Below are positions 6,363 through 15,061 of a stretch of DNA of 22,235 bases, piece by piece. This DNA comes from CAZWDO01 sp964632485 [NCBI: uncultured bacterium]. Lineage in GTDB: Bacteria > JAGOEH01. The stretch spans positions 174,038 through 196,272 of the forward strand of contig CAZWDO010000007.1 in assembly GCA_964632485.1 (NCBI GenBank), read 5' to 3'. How positions within the stretch are numbered: position 1 is the stretch's first letter; each line of letters begins with the position of its first letter. The translations under genes were made by a program, and so were the position numbers. A model generated the notes under the pieces. The model searched no databases. It worked only from the letters and a program-made list of their open reading frames with translations, and was not told where the DNA came from.

Positions 6363-9300
6363 TTATGGTTTAACCAGGCGAAAGCCTGTATCTTTACGAC
6401 GTTCATACGGGTTAAGTCGGAAGCGTACTTTATTATGGAAAAAAGTGCCGTAATTTCTAAAAGCTATGCTTGCCCCCTTCAGGGTCATTTTGTCGCTGGG
6501 TTCAATACTGCGGGGGGAATGGTAAGGGGAAACCGTCCACTCCAGCGCATTCCCGAGCAAATGGCATATTCCCTCGGGTGTGGCGCCGCTACGATAGCTG
6601 TTCTGGCCAACTGCAAATACCGTATCATTATACCCCCATGCCAGATTATCCCAATTCATCCCGCCTTTCCATGGGTAATCGCGCCAGGGATAGCTAATTC
6701 GATAATCTTCCGTTTCTAACGTATCCAGATAAGCAGGGCCGCAGGCCATACGTTCCCATTCCTCCTCGGTTGGCAAACGCCAGCTTTCACCCAACTTACT
6801 ACTCAACCAGCGGGCATACGCATCAGCCTCATACCAGGAAACTCCAGTTACCGGACCATCGGCCAGGGGTGAACGGGTGCCGGAATAATTGCCGCCGGCT
6901 GACCAGTCCAACGGATATTTCCAATTACTGTCCTGAACGACCAGCCACCCGTCGGGGCTCCACCAATCAGCCCGACTGTAGCCGCTATCACTCACAAATA
7001 CCGAGTACTCTTCGTTAGAGACTTCATAGACAGAGGCATAAAAATTACCAAGATACTCCTCTTCAATGGGAGTCTCGTCATTTTGATAAAAACTAGTCCG
7101 TAACGGTTGAAAAATCGTATCCCCCGGCAGAAAAGCGATCGTATCTTTGAAAAATGCTGTGTCAATTGGGTTGTGCCGTGTAACCGCAACGCTATCCAGC
7201 GCAGTCATATATTGCATCCATGCCAGAAACTTTGCGGCCAACGGTTTGTAATAAGTAATATTATTCTGAACGACTTTTACCCATTGAACAATCTGATAAG
7301 CGCTATCAGAACCGATAAATGTACGAGCGGACGGTAAATAGACCACTTCAGGCGAAACTATAGTATGAGATTGGCCATTCGCTAACTGCCATAAACTATC
7401 CGATCGATCTGTCAATAACAAAGAAAAACGAATGGCTTCATGTGAATACCTATCCGCCGCTTCCAATTCAAAATTAATGGCGGAACCTGAAGCCTGACCC
7501 GTGGGTTGCCATTTTAAAATGCCATCTGACCAGTGAGCGTCCTCGGGACTTTTTACACTATAATTGATCACATCATTGTCGGGATCTGAAACTTGCACCG
7601 TTTCTTCAAATACGGCGTGGATGGAATGCGAATACGGCGGACTATAATTGCTATAGGGAGAACCGTTGTAGATATAGCCCTTGGCAGTGTCTTTAAGGAT
7701 TAATTGCGTATTGAGAGAATATTGAAAAAAAAGAGATAGCGAATCCCCCCGTTTCACGCCGGCTTCAATCAATGGATTGATTTGGTGGGTTGCCAGAAAT
7801 TTAACCTTTGGAAAGAGAGAATCTGCAGACTGATGCGCTGCGTTATATATCTTTTGGCGATATTGGACACTAAGTTGAAAATCTTCAACCGTCACAGGGG
7901 ATTCAGGATAAAAACGACGATAGAAGAAATTTTTCAAACGGCTGCTATAGCTCCAACTATCAGCCACATCAATATGACTCAATACTAATCCGCCAAAATT
8001 CAGTCGATGAACAAATTCAGTCTGCCAGTCAAGTCCTTTTTCCGTCGGTACAACCAGTTTTTCCTGATTGGATAATGCCACGACAAAAGAAAGCAAGGTA
8101 TCAGACCACTGGATCAGAGTATTCTGGGAAGCCAAAGCGTTCCAGTTTTCAGAAACGGAGCTGCTGAGTTGCAACGTATCCTGATCCTGCAACGAATCAG
8201 CGGAAATTTTAAAATCCAGTAATCGGAAAAATGCCTCAGTGTCCTGACGCGCTATGGAATCCTGGCTCAGATAAAAAAATGTAGGATCTAATTGCCAATA
8301 TATTTTACGGCTTTTCACCATAGATTGCAAACGAATCCATTCATTGGTTACCATTACAAAATCCACGGGTTGATACTGTTCGCGGGAAACGCGCGAATTT
8401 TGAGGCCAAACCCGAAGCTGGATTGAGTTGATATTGTTCCAGTTTTCGAACCATTGCAGTTGCGTCAGTAAAAACCAGGGAAGCGCAAAGGAGAACGTTT
8501 TATTTGGCCAGCGGCCGGCAAGCTCTCCCTGCAAAAAATTGACAAAATCCAAATACCCAGCGCAATTCTGCTGATCAACCTGCATGGCATAATCGACATG
8601 AATCCCGTCAAAATAAGTTGGCCCAAAATTCTGTAGCGCATCAATCATCTTTCGCGCATGATTTTCCCAGAGCGACGAACTTGCCCAAATCGAACGAAAA
8701 TCCTTTGATTCATCATCACAATAAAACGAGACAACCAGAAGAGGAATCTCTACCGAACGTGTTTTGCGCAAAAAAAGAGGGGTTTCAATCGTATTTTCGT
8801 CAATGGTATGAAACACTGGGTACTGATAATAAACCGGAACATCTTCCGGAAATTTATAATTGGACAATCCGGCAAACCCGTTGGCAGTCAATGGAAGCTC
8901 CAGCGCAACACCATTTGATGCCGAATCCACCTCCAACAGCTCCCCCAAGGTCAATTGGGCCGGAATATGCTCCAACCGGGTCCAGACTGATTGCTGGCGA
9001 TAATCAATCATCGTGGTCAGCGCCGCTAAAGTATCGGCAGCCCTCTCCGCAACAACCAGCCGGAAGGGATCGAGATTCTCCTCAACCAGCGTATGTTTAA
9101 TCCAAACATCCACTTGAGCCGTATCCGGGGAAAAAGTTGAAGAATCGGATCGAAAAAAAGCAAGACTAAAACTAATTAATAAACGGTTCCAGGCTGAAGG
9201 AACGGATTGGGTCAATTCAGTACGGTCAATATCAATGCGTAGGGTATCCTGATCCGCTAAAGAAGGTAAAATTAGTTGCAAAACGCCAAAATAATCAATA

Positions 9301-9467
9301 GTATCAGAAACTCCCGGCATGAGTGTATAACTTTTTTTTTCATAAATAATAGAAGTATCACGGGTATTCGTGGTCGATGAAGAACTGCAATAATATAAAA
9401 ACAAAAACATCAATAAAAAAAGTGACCCGCAAAGGGTAACAAAATTTTTTTTTACTTGATATGGCAT
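6363..9467 (-). CDS. Large membrane-anchored protein: glycoside-hydrolase-like barrel plus C-terminal FGE-sulfatase-like domain
   Basis: The 1034-residue product begins with a hydrophobic segment (about 9-26) ending in LFLYYC, a possible but atypical lipobox (C27), followed by a serine/threonine linker. Residues about 235-520 resemble a TIM-barrel glycoside hydrolase: YFDGIHVDYAMQ (285-296) recalls the DG-x-D-x-D-x-E motif of GH18 and the DGIH(L)DY motif of GH-like families, but D and E at two positions are H and A. Residues about 610-690 look like a cadherin-type Ig domain (VSDPDNDVINYSV, LKWQPTG). Residues about 805-1034 form an FGE/SUMF1-type domain: VTGVSWYEADAYARWLS, RLPTEEEWERMACG, GICHLLGNALEWT and a final DTGFRLVKP. 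The paired catalytic cysteines of true FGE are not evident, so this is probably a binding or scaffold fold. It overlaps the upstream gene by 16 bp. The substrate is unknown. Confidence 0.8.
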   Translation of the reverse strand: MPYQVKKNFVTLCGSLFLLMFLFLYYCSSSSTTNTRDTSIIYEKKSYTLMPGVSDTIDYFGVLQLILPSLADQDTLRIDIDRTELTQSVPSAWNRLLISFSLAFFRSDSSTFSPDTAQVDVWIKHTLVEENLDPFRLVVAERAADTLAALTTMIDYRQQSVWTRLEHIPAQLTLGELLEVDSASNGVALELPLTANGFAGLSNYKFPEDVPVYYQYPVFHTIDENTIETPLFLRKTRSVEIPLLVVSFYCDDESKDFRSIWASSSLWENHARKMIDALQNFGPTYFDGIHVDYAMQVDQQNCAGYLDFVNFLQGELAGRWPNKTFSFALPWFLLTQLQWFENWNNINSIQLRVWPQNSRVSREQYQPVDFVMVTNEWIRLQSMVKSRKIYWQLDPTFFYLSQDSIARQDTEAFFRLLDFKISADSLQDQDTLQLSSSVSENWNALASQNTLIQWSDTLLSFVVALSNQEKLVVPTEKGLDWQTEFVHRLNFGGLVLSHIDVADSWSYSSRLKNFFYRRFYPESPVTVEDFQLSVQYRQKIYNAAHQSADSLFPKVKFLATHQINPLIEAGVKRGDSLSLFFQYSLNTQLILKDTAKGYIYNGSPYSNYSPPYSHSIHAVFEETVQVSDPDNDVINYSVKSPEDAHWSDGILKWQPTGQASGSAINFELEAADRYSHEAIRFSLLLTDRSDSLWQLANGQSHTIVSPEVVYLPSARTFIGSDSAYQIVQWVKVVQNNITYYKPLAAKFLAWMQYMTALDSVAVTRHNPIDTAFFKDTIAFLPGDTIFQPLRTSFYQNDETPIEEEYLGNFYASVYEVSNEEYSVFVSDSGYSRADWWSPDGWLVVQDSNWKYPLDWSAGGNYSGTRSPLADGPVTGVSWYEADAYARWLSSKLGESWRLPTEEEWERMACGPAYLDTLETEDYRISYPWRDYPWKGGMNWDNLAWGYNDTVFAVGQNSYRSGATPEGICHLLGNALEWTVSPYHSPRSIEPSDKMTLKGASIAFRNYGTFFHNKVRFRLNPYERRKDTGFRLVKP

Positions 9468-10210
9468 ATTGGGATCGTGATAATCTGCGTTTCGCTCCTG
9501 ATTTTTAGCGCATAAACCCCGGAGGGACAGTCAGAAGGCCACTCGAATGGGCTTCCCGGCGGAATAACCGCCAACGATCGTCCCAGCAAATCATAAAGCT
9601 GACAGGAGGAAACAGGCAATTGAGTGTGAATGGAAAAAGAATGACGCGACGGGTTGGGTTCGATTTGTACTCGGGCGCGGTTTCTCTGGTTTTTCATAAA
9701 TTGACTGGATTCGCTTTCAATAATCAGCGAATCTACAATACGGTAAACCGAATCGAGTTGCAGCCAGGAACTATAACCCGTTACGGTTGCGTATTGTTTA
9801 AGATTATAAAAAAACAATAGTGTCGGCGCCACGGATAAATTTACGTTCAGAGTTCTATCGCTGCCGACAAAATGGCGAAAATCATCCTTCCAGGTCAGAG
9901 AATCCCGCGAAACCAGCGTATCGCGCCAGGCGCGCACCAATGTAGAGGATTCGCTGGAAACGAACCAGAATTGAACCGGCCGGCTGCTTAATGGCAACCA
10001 CTGCTTCAGAGCCGCCATTTGTGGACGGGTATAAAGATTGAAAGTACGACCAAGAGTCGCTACGATCAACGTATCTTCAATGCTATGCAAATTCAGCGTA
10101 TCGCCATCTACATCCGTCGTTCGGTAGGCCGGCGCCGCTGTCTGACCCCAAATAACAGCGCTCATGATGGTAAGGATGAAAAATAGTAACAAGCGATAAT
10201 AATATTGCAT
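9452..10210 (-). CDS. Exported thioredoxin-fold-like protein with T9SS/FlgD-like C-terminal domain
   Basis: The 252-residue product has a signal peptide (about 1-22, ending VIWGQ). Residues about 25-165 follow the layout of the TlpA/AhpC redoxin fold (DVDGDTLNLHSIEDTLIVATLG, then PTLLFFYNLKQYATVTGY), but no CxxC is present, so redox activity is unlikely. The last 70 residues (IEPNPSRHSFSI ... LYDLLGRSLAV ... PSGVYALKIRSE) have the NP, LYDLLGR and SGVY landmarks of the C-terminal modules used as type IX secretion sorting signals or FlgD-like Ig domains. No strong ribosome site precedes the ATG at 10210. The gene overlaps the large anchored protein by 16 bp and is first in this unit, so the two products probably act together at the cell envelope. 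The redoxin call is a fold-level impression. Confidence 0.7.
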   Translation of the reverse strand: MQYYYRLLLFFILTIMSAVIWGQTAAPAYRTTDVDGDTLNLHSIEDTLIVATLGRTFNLYTRPQMAALKQWLPLSSRPVQFWFVSSESSTLVRAWRDTLVSRDSLTWKDDFRHFVGSDRTLNVNLSVAPTLLFFYNLKQYATVTGYSSWLQLDSVYRIVDSLIIESESSQFMKNQRNRARVQIEPNPSRHSFSIHTQLPVSSCQLYDLLGRSLAVIPPGSPFEWPSDCPSGVYALKIRSETQIITIPICHIK

Positions 10211-10608
10211 GAGCTAATATTAAAACAAAATCCCATAAAAAACAAGAAAAAAATTCGCAAATTCCTTTTTTTTTATAGATAAGCTTGTCTACATTCCGAA
10301 AAACGCTATATTTAAATACAGAATATGCCGCGACAGGGTTTTCCAAATTTGCCGCAGGGAAGAACAATCCCGCTAAATCCTGATCGAATTGCCCGTCTGA
10401 ATGGTTAATAAATCCAAGCGTTTCGATCGAATATAAAATCATATTTTGTCCCTAATTCAGAAGGATAGAGCAACGAGCATGCTGTTTTCCCCAGCGATAA
10501 ACGGATTTGAATGACGAAAAAAACCGTGAAGTTTATTAACGCAAGATGCTACAGACAGAAATGACTTATTAATAATAAAAAGCCACCCTATCCAAAAAGG
10601 AGGATCCC
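10211..10608. other. Divergent intergenic region between the envelope operon and pruA
   Basis: About 400 bases, strongly AT-rich between 10215 and 10320, which should carry the promoter of the minus-strand operon, though no clear -35/-10 pair stands out. For the plus-strand pruA, ATGACG (10511-10516), a 17-base spacer and TATTAA (10534-10539) form a weak sigma-70-like pair. An AAGGAGG ribosome site lies directly before the pruA ATG. A minus-strand open frame covering 10083-10442 overlaps the signal-peptide coding part of the neighbour and is taken as noise. Confidence 0.5.
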
Positions 10609-12243
10609 ATGCCGGATTCCGTCTATTCCATTCCCGTACCTGTCAATGAACCTATACGCAGCTATGCCCCGGGATCAGCCGAAAAAAACGAATTGAAGAT
10701 TAAAATTAGCGAACTGAGTCAACAGCCCATTGAAATTCCGCTGATTATTAATGGAAAGGAAGTGCGCACCGGGAAACTGGGGCGCTGTGTGATGCCCCAT
10801 CGCCACGAACACCAATTGGCCGTATTCCATCAAGCAGGGGAATCAGAAGTCGCCCAGGCTATTGAGAGCGCGCTTCGCGCGAAGAAGGATTGGGAACGCA
10901 TGCCATGGGAGCACCGGGCAGCAATTTTCCTAAAAGCCGCAGATCTGCTTTGCGCTCCCTGGCGCGCCACTCTTAATGCCGCCACTATGCTCAATCTATC
11001 CAAAACCGTCTATCAAGCAGAGATCGACGCCGCGTGCGAACTGGCGGATTTCTTTCGCTTCAATGCCTGGTATCTGCAAAAAATCTACACTGATCAACCC
11101 TTAAACAGTCCGACTATCTGGAATCGTGTTGAATACCGTCCTCTGGAAGGATTCATTTTCGCGGTAACCCCTTTCAATTTTATTTCCATCGGCGGCAATT
11201 TACCCACCACTCCGGTATTTTGTGGCAATGTCGCTCTGTGGAAACCAGCTTCCTCAGCGGTATTCCCTGCATGGTTCGTAATGAGGATTCTGATGGAGGC
11301 GGGTTTGCCCGACGGGATTATTAATTTCATTCCCGGACCTGGCAGAGAAGTGGGCGAGCCGGTCCTTAATTCGCCTCATCTAGCCGGCATCCATTTTACA
11401 GGGTCCACAGCCACTTTCCAGCAAATGTGGAGACATATCGGTGAAAACATTAGCCACTATCACGCATACCCCCGCATTATCGGTGAAACAGGAGGCAAGG
11501 ATTTTATATTCGTCCATGCTTCGGCTGACCTGAGAGCTTCCGCTGTTGCGCTGATTCGCGGCGCTTTTGAGTACCAGGGACAAAAATGCTCGGCAGCTTC
11601 ACGCGCCTATATTCCCCAATCGCTTTGGAACCGTTTGAGGAAGGAGTTGCAAACCCTTGCAAGTGAAATCAAAATGGGCGATCCCTCCGATTTCACTACC
11701 TTCATGGGCGCCGTCATCGACGCTTCCGCATACCGCAATATTACCGGCTATATCCAACACGCGCAGAAACGACCTGATGAATATACCACTATTTACGGCG
11801 GCTCTTATAATGATGAAGAGGGTTATTTCATCGAACCTAATATCATCCAGGCCATCAACCCTCAAGCTAAACTTATGACCGAGGAAATCTTTGGGCCTGT
11901 ATTGACACTCTATGTCTATCCCGACGAACACTACGTCGAGACACTCGAACTCTGTAACCGGACATCCCCCTATGGATTAACAGGCGCGATCCTGGCAAAC
12001 GATCGAACCGCCATTCTTCAGGCGGAAACCATTTTACGCCATGCTGCGGGCAATTTCTACATCAACGACAAACCGACCGGCGCGGTCGTGGGTCAGCAAC
12101 CCTTCGGCGGTGGCAGAGCCTCCGGCACCAACGACAAAGCCGGTTCCTATATGAATATGCTTAGATGGATCAGCGCTCGCGCGATTAAAGAAAATTTTTC
12201 AACCCCCAAACAGCTCATCTATCCCTCCATGCTGGAATCATAG
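10609..12243 (+). CDS. pruA: 1-pyrroline-5-carboxylate dehydrogenase (long, ~544-residue type)
   Basis: The enzyme oxidises glutamate semialdehyde/P5C to glutamate with NAD+, the second step of proline (and arginine-derived) catabolism. The 544-residue product has the aldehyde dehydrogenase fold: TPFNF (187-191) and WKPAS (211-215) for cofactor binding, FTGST (263-267), the general base E293 in GETGGKDF, and the nucleophile C327 in GQKCSAASR. The extended N-terminus (VNEPIRSYAPGS) and the GGKDFIFVH block are typical of the monofunctional P5C dehydrogenase of eukaryotes and Bacteroidetes-like bacteria rather than of PutA fusions. AAGGAGG precedes the ATG by five bases. It stands alone; no proline dehydrogenase gene is beside it. 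Confidence 0.95.
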   Translation: MPDSVYSIPVPVNEPIRSYAPGSAEKNELKIKISELSQQPIEIPLIINGKEVRTGKLGRCVMPHRHEHQLAVFHQAGESEVAQAIESALRAKKDWERMPWEHRAAIFLKAADLLCAPWRATLNAATMLNLSKTVYQAEIDAACELADFFRFNAWYLQKIYTDQPLNSPTIWNRVEYRPLEGFIFAVTPFNFISIGGNLPTTPVFCGNVALWKPASSAVFPAWFVMRILMEAGLPDGIINFIPGPGREVGEPVLNSPHLAGIHFTGSTATFQQMWRHIGENISHYHAYPRIIGETGGKDFIFVHASADLRASAVALIRGAFEYQGQKCSAASRAYIPQSLWNRLRKELQTLASEIKMGDPSDFTTFMGAVIDASAYRNITGYIQHAQKRPDEYTTIYGGSYNDEEGYFIEPNIIQAINPQAKLMTEEIFGPVLTLYVYPDEHYVETLELCNRTSPYGLTGAILANDRTAILQAETILRHAAGNFYINDKPTGAVVGQQPFGGGRASGTNDKAGSYMNMLRWISARAIKENFSTPKQLIYPSMLES

Positions 12244-12284
12244 GAGATTTCCTGGAAATAATTGAGCGATTATAAATGATCACT

Positions 12285-12318
12285 GCCGGGGAATCCAAAT
12301 TTTAATGGGTTCCCTGGC
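12285..12318 (+). terminator. Stem-loop downstream of pruA, possible terminator
   Basis: GCCGGGGAATCC (12285-12296) can pair over 12 positions with GGGTTCCCTGGC (12307-12318), with two G-U pairs and a 10-base AT-rich loop. It starts about 40 bases after the pruA stop. No T-run follows, so it is not a classical intrinsic terminator. The right arm runs into the first bases of the decayed hicB copy, so the hairpin may have been created at that junction. Confidence 0.35.
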
Positions 12319-12409
12319 GGTTACGCTTCAGGAAGCATTGGAATTTAACCGCCAGGAAGCATTGACGGCTATCGGAAGCAATTTTCGGGAAGAAAAAATT
12401 GCAGTATGA
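12314..12409 (+). pseudogene. hicB antitoxin remnant (C-terminal 31 codons)
   Basis: The frame reads LAVTLQEALEFNRQEALTA and on to EEKIAV-stop, matching the end of the intact HicB at 14849-15061 with only I-to-V, N-to-S and Y-to-F changes. The N-terminal half, start codon, ribosome site and promoter are missing, so it cannot make a HicB. Several differences from the intact copy are silent, which suggests divergence at least partly under coding constraint before truncation. Confidence 0.85.
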
Positions 12410-12522
12410 AGCGCTATGAATTGCTGGAATACCTGAGATCGAAAGGTTGCGGCTTGCTGAGAGAAAGGGGAAATAGAAGGAATATCAGCGGCCGGGTAAA
12501 ATATTTTAACGACGTTGAGTAA
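12406..12522 (+). pseudogene. hicA toxin remnant (N-terminal ~20 codons, then deletion)
   Basis: Starts at the ATG overlapping the hicB remnant stop, exactly as in the intact pair. MKRYELLEYLRSKGC matches intact HicA, then the frame departs after LRE and runs through non-HicA residues (GNRRNISGRVKYFNDVE) to TAA. The part after the break matches sequence downstream of the intact hicA, so an internal deletion removed the catalytic His24 and the C-terminal half. A 38-residue peptide could be made but would not be a toxin. Confidence 0.85.
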
Positions 12523-12716
12523 AAAATTTAACGCGGGACGGGAAGGCTGAAGGGCGCATTTTCCGATGGCAACAAATGCAAGCGCTTGGAAAAATGTCGG
12601 TTACACGGTATACTGACGAAGGAGGGGCAACCGGCATTTCCGACGGCATGGAAAATGCTTATTAATAACGTATGTATGTGGATCATCGCAACTGAATTTT
12701 TACTGAAAGGAGCGTT

Positions 12717-14641
12717 ATGAAACAAGCGGGTTTGCATGGATGGCCAGGCGTGAAGCGCTGGATGGCGGCTGCGGGGCTGTGGCTGCTGCTGGCGGGGACG
12801 CTCAGAGCCCAGGGCCTCCAGTACGGCATGGAATTTCAGGTCAATACATATACTGAAAGTTATCAGATATTTCCTTCCATCGCTTCTTCTCATGACGGAA
12901 CATTTATCATCGCCTGGACTTCTGGCGGTCAGGAACGAAAGCAAAAAGATATTTTTGCCAAAAGCTTCAACATTCAGGGAAATGAATCCGAAGAATTCCA
13001 GGTCAATACCATAACTGGATATGACCAGGATTTTGCTTCTGTAACTGCGTTACCAAATGGAGATTTCGCCATTGCCTGGCAGACATTTGATAGCGCTCCC
13101 CAAGGAAATTGGGACATTTCAGCCCAACGATTCGATGATGAGGGCAACAAGCTCGGCAGTGAATTCAGGGTCAATACTACTTATGCAGCACGTGCTCAAA
13201 AGAATCCCGCCCTTACCACCCTTTCCGGCGGTGGATTCGTCATCGTATGGGAATCTTGCGGCTATGCTTCAGATGCACAGGATGGATCTGATTGCGGTAT
13301 TTTCGCCCAGCGTTTCGACTGCCAGGGCAGCAAGCTCGAAGGAGAATTCCAGGTCAATACGTATACTGTTAACGATCAGTATGATCCCGCCATTGCCGCT
13401 CTGCCCGACGGAGGATTCGTCGTTTGCTGGACAAGCAATGGGCAGGATGGATCTTATACTGGTATTTTCGCTCGATACTTCGATGCCAAGGCCTCTGAAC
13501 CCGGGGTTGAATTCCAGGTCAACACCTGCACTCAAGATTCTGAAAGTTATTCATGTATTGCTGCCCTGACCGGCGGTAGTTTCGTTATTACCTGGTTGAG
13601 TTATTATTCTGGTAGTCTTTGTGCCCAGCGTTTCGACGGAAAGGGCAATAAGCTCGGCGGTGAATTTCGGATTACAAACTCTAACGTCAATTTATTTCAT
13701 TCCATTGCCGCCTTGCCCGACGGAGGTTTCGTAGTTGTTTGGGAATCTTGGCATAGAAATGGAGCGGAGTGGATTTGGGACATTTCCGCCCAGCGTTTCG
13801 ACGCTCAGGGCAATAAGATCGGATTTGAGTTCCCGGTCAGTACGTTTTCTTCCAATACATATTATAATAAGTCTGGCCCCTGTATCTCCGTCTTGCCTGA
13901 TGGCGATTTCGTCATTGCCTGGAGTTCCTATGGTCAGGATGGATCCGACTGGGGCGTTTTCGCCAAGCTATTTCCCGCCGAGCCGCAGGTGCATCCGCTG
14001 CAACGCTTCTCCCTGCTCAACCCGGTCATTGACGCTACCGAACGAACCTGCCAACCAACCTTCGCCTGGCAGAAGCCGTCCGCCGTACCCCTGATCTATC
14101 CATGGGAGATCGAGTACCACCTTTTCATCGACACGCTTCCCGATTTCAGCACCGCCCGTATCCTCACCGGCGTTTATGACACCGCCTACCAGATCGATGC
14201 CCTGGCAGCCGCCCATACTTACTATTGGAAAGTGGCCGCGCTCAATACCGCCGGCGACAGCTTGTGGGCCAATGGAAGCGACTGGGCTTTCTTCATTCCC
14301 GCCGGACTCGCTGAAATCGGCGAAAACAGCGCTCCCGGACAACTTAGCGGCGGTATTCGACTCCTGACCAACACCCCCACAACCCGTTCCACGAAAATAC
14401 CACTTTGCGTTTCCAGGCCGATGGCGGAGAGCGCGCGGAAAACGCCCACTTGGCGATCTACACCCTTACCGGCCGCCGCGTACATGCCTGGCGCATTCCC
14501 CTGCTGTCGGGCCAACGGGAGTACGAAACCCTCTGGGACGGCCGCGACGATACCGGCGCGTCCATGCCCTCCGGCGTCTACCTGCTGCGCCTAGAATGCG
14601 GCGCATTCGCTCAAAGCCGCTCCATCCTGCTCCTGAAATGA
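12717..14641 (+). CDS. Secreted beta-repeat protein with Fn3-like and FlgD-like domains; frameshifted near 14374-14378
   Basis: AAGGAG sits four bases before the ATG at 12717. The product starts with a signal peptide (about 1-31, ending TLRAQG). Residues about 38-420 hold seven degenerate units of about 50-60 residues with the pattern FQVNT ... ALPDGGFVIVW ... GQDGS ... IFAQRFDAQGNKLG, probably a beta-propeller or stacked beta fold. Residues about 430-530 are fibronectin-III-like (TFAWQKPS, YYWKVAALNTAGDS). The uninterrupted frame ends at 14594 in proline/alanine-rich nonsense. A neighbouring frame continues NPFHENTTLRFQADG into IYTLTGRRVHAW, WDGRDDTGASMPSGVYLLRL and stops at 14641, a FlgD-like Ig domain. 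One extra C in the C5 run at 14374-14378 would join them. It is likely an exported or surface protein; the ligand is unknown. Confidence 0.8.
12831..13980 (+). repeat. Seven in-gene repeats of the secreted protein
   Basis: Units begin at the GAATT(C/T)-type codons for E-F-x-V-N-T near 12831, 12993, 13161, 13343, 13509, 13662 and 13827, so the period varies from about 153 to 182 bases. The DNA is only partly conserved; the consensus is clearer in protein (ALPDGGFVIVW, AQRFDAQGNKLG). Units 3 and 4 carry extra cysteines. The variable spacing argues for old duplications rather than a recent slippage array. Confidence 0.85.
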
Positions 14642-14762
14642 CCGGTAATTCAGCGATCGTCAACGTGATTGCCAGTACCCGCATGGCGTTTTCTATTCTA
14701 AAAACTTTGCAAACAGATCAAATATCGATCGATCTTAGTACGACACCGGATCCATTTTCGAC

Positions 14763-14791
14763 TTGACTTTCAGTTTCATCTGTCTTATATT
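14763..14791 (+). promoter_or_regulatory. Sigma-70-type promoter of hicBA
   Basis: TTGACT (14763-14768), a 17-base spacer and TATATT (14786-14791) match the housekeeping consensus at five of six positions in each box. Transcription would start near 14798, about 50 bases before hicB. HicBA systems usually repress their own promoter, but this short HicB has no obvious DNA-binding domain, and no operator palindrome is evident over the boxes. Confidence 0.7.
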
Positions 14792-14848
14792 GAAATTCTC
14801 GAAATGGAATCATTTATTTTTACAATCCGTTAGCAAGGAGCTTCCTGA

Positions 14849-15061
14849 ATGAAAAACGAATATACCGCGGTCATCAAACAGGTTGAAAATGGCTGGATCG
14901 GTTGGATCGAAGAAATCCCCGGAGTGAATTGCCAGGAACCCACGTATGAAGAATTAAAGGAAACCCTGGCGATTACGCTCCAGGAGGCATTGGAATTTAA
15001 CCGCCAGGAAGCATTGACGGCTATCGGAAACAATTATCGGGAAGAAAAAATAGCGGTATGA
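14849..15061 (+). CDS. hicB: HicB-family antitoxin
   Basis: The 70-residue product (MKNEYTAVIKQVENGWIGWIEEIPGVNCQEPTYEE...) has the partial RNase H-like fold of HicB: a beta-strand, the GWIGWIEEIPGV motif with the proline, then the helix ELKETLAITLQEALEFN. It would bind and block the HicA RNase. It is short and lacks the C-terminal helix-turn-helix or ribbon-helix-helix domain of longer HicB proteins. AAGGAG is eight bases before the ATG. The stop overlaps the hicA start (ATGA). The antitoxin-first order is common among short HicB pairs. Confidence 0.92.
   Translation: MKNEYTAVIKQVENGWIGWIEEIPGVNCQEPTYEELKETLAITLQEALEFNRQEALTAIGNNYREEKIAV

Larger units (their letters stand above)
12312..12658 (+). 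repeat. Direct repeat copy 1: decayed hicB-hicA-tail segment
   Basis: This 347-bp stretch is closely similar to 14964-15470, which contains the 3' half of the intact hicB, hicA and about 220 bases downstream. Similarity begins at CCCTGGCG (12312) and ends at GGAAAATGC (12658). Relative to copy 2 it lacks about 170 bp: most of hicA from codon 21 and some sequence behind it. The last 32 bases before 12658 are identical in both copies. Together the two copies bracket the secreted repeat-protein gene as direct repeats. Confidence 0.88.

Noticed and set aside
10083-10442. Minus-strand open frame of 119 codons upstream of the redoxin-like gene
   Set aside because: It overlaps the well-supported signal-peptide coding part of that gene in another frame and gives a product with no recognisable feature.
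12528-12944. Minus-strand open frame of 138 codons across copy 1 of the repeat and the start of the secreted protein gene
   Set aside because: It covers the ribosome site and signal peptide of a well-supported plus-strand gene, and the corresponding frame is not kept in copy 2 of the repeat.
12831-13980. Repeats considered as a CRISPR or tandem slippage array
   Set aside because: The repeats are in frame inside a coding sequence, diverged in DNA, and of variable period, so they are protein-level repeats.
14673-14700. GCCA/TGGC hairpin followed by TTTT after the secreted protein gene
   Set aside because: A four-base stem is too short to call a terminator.
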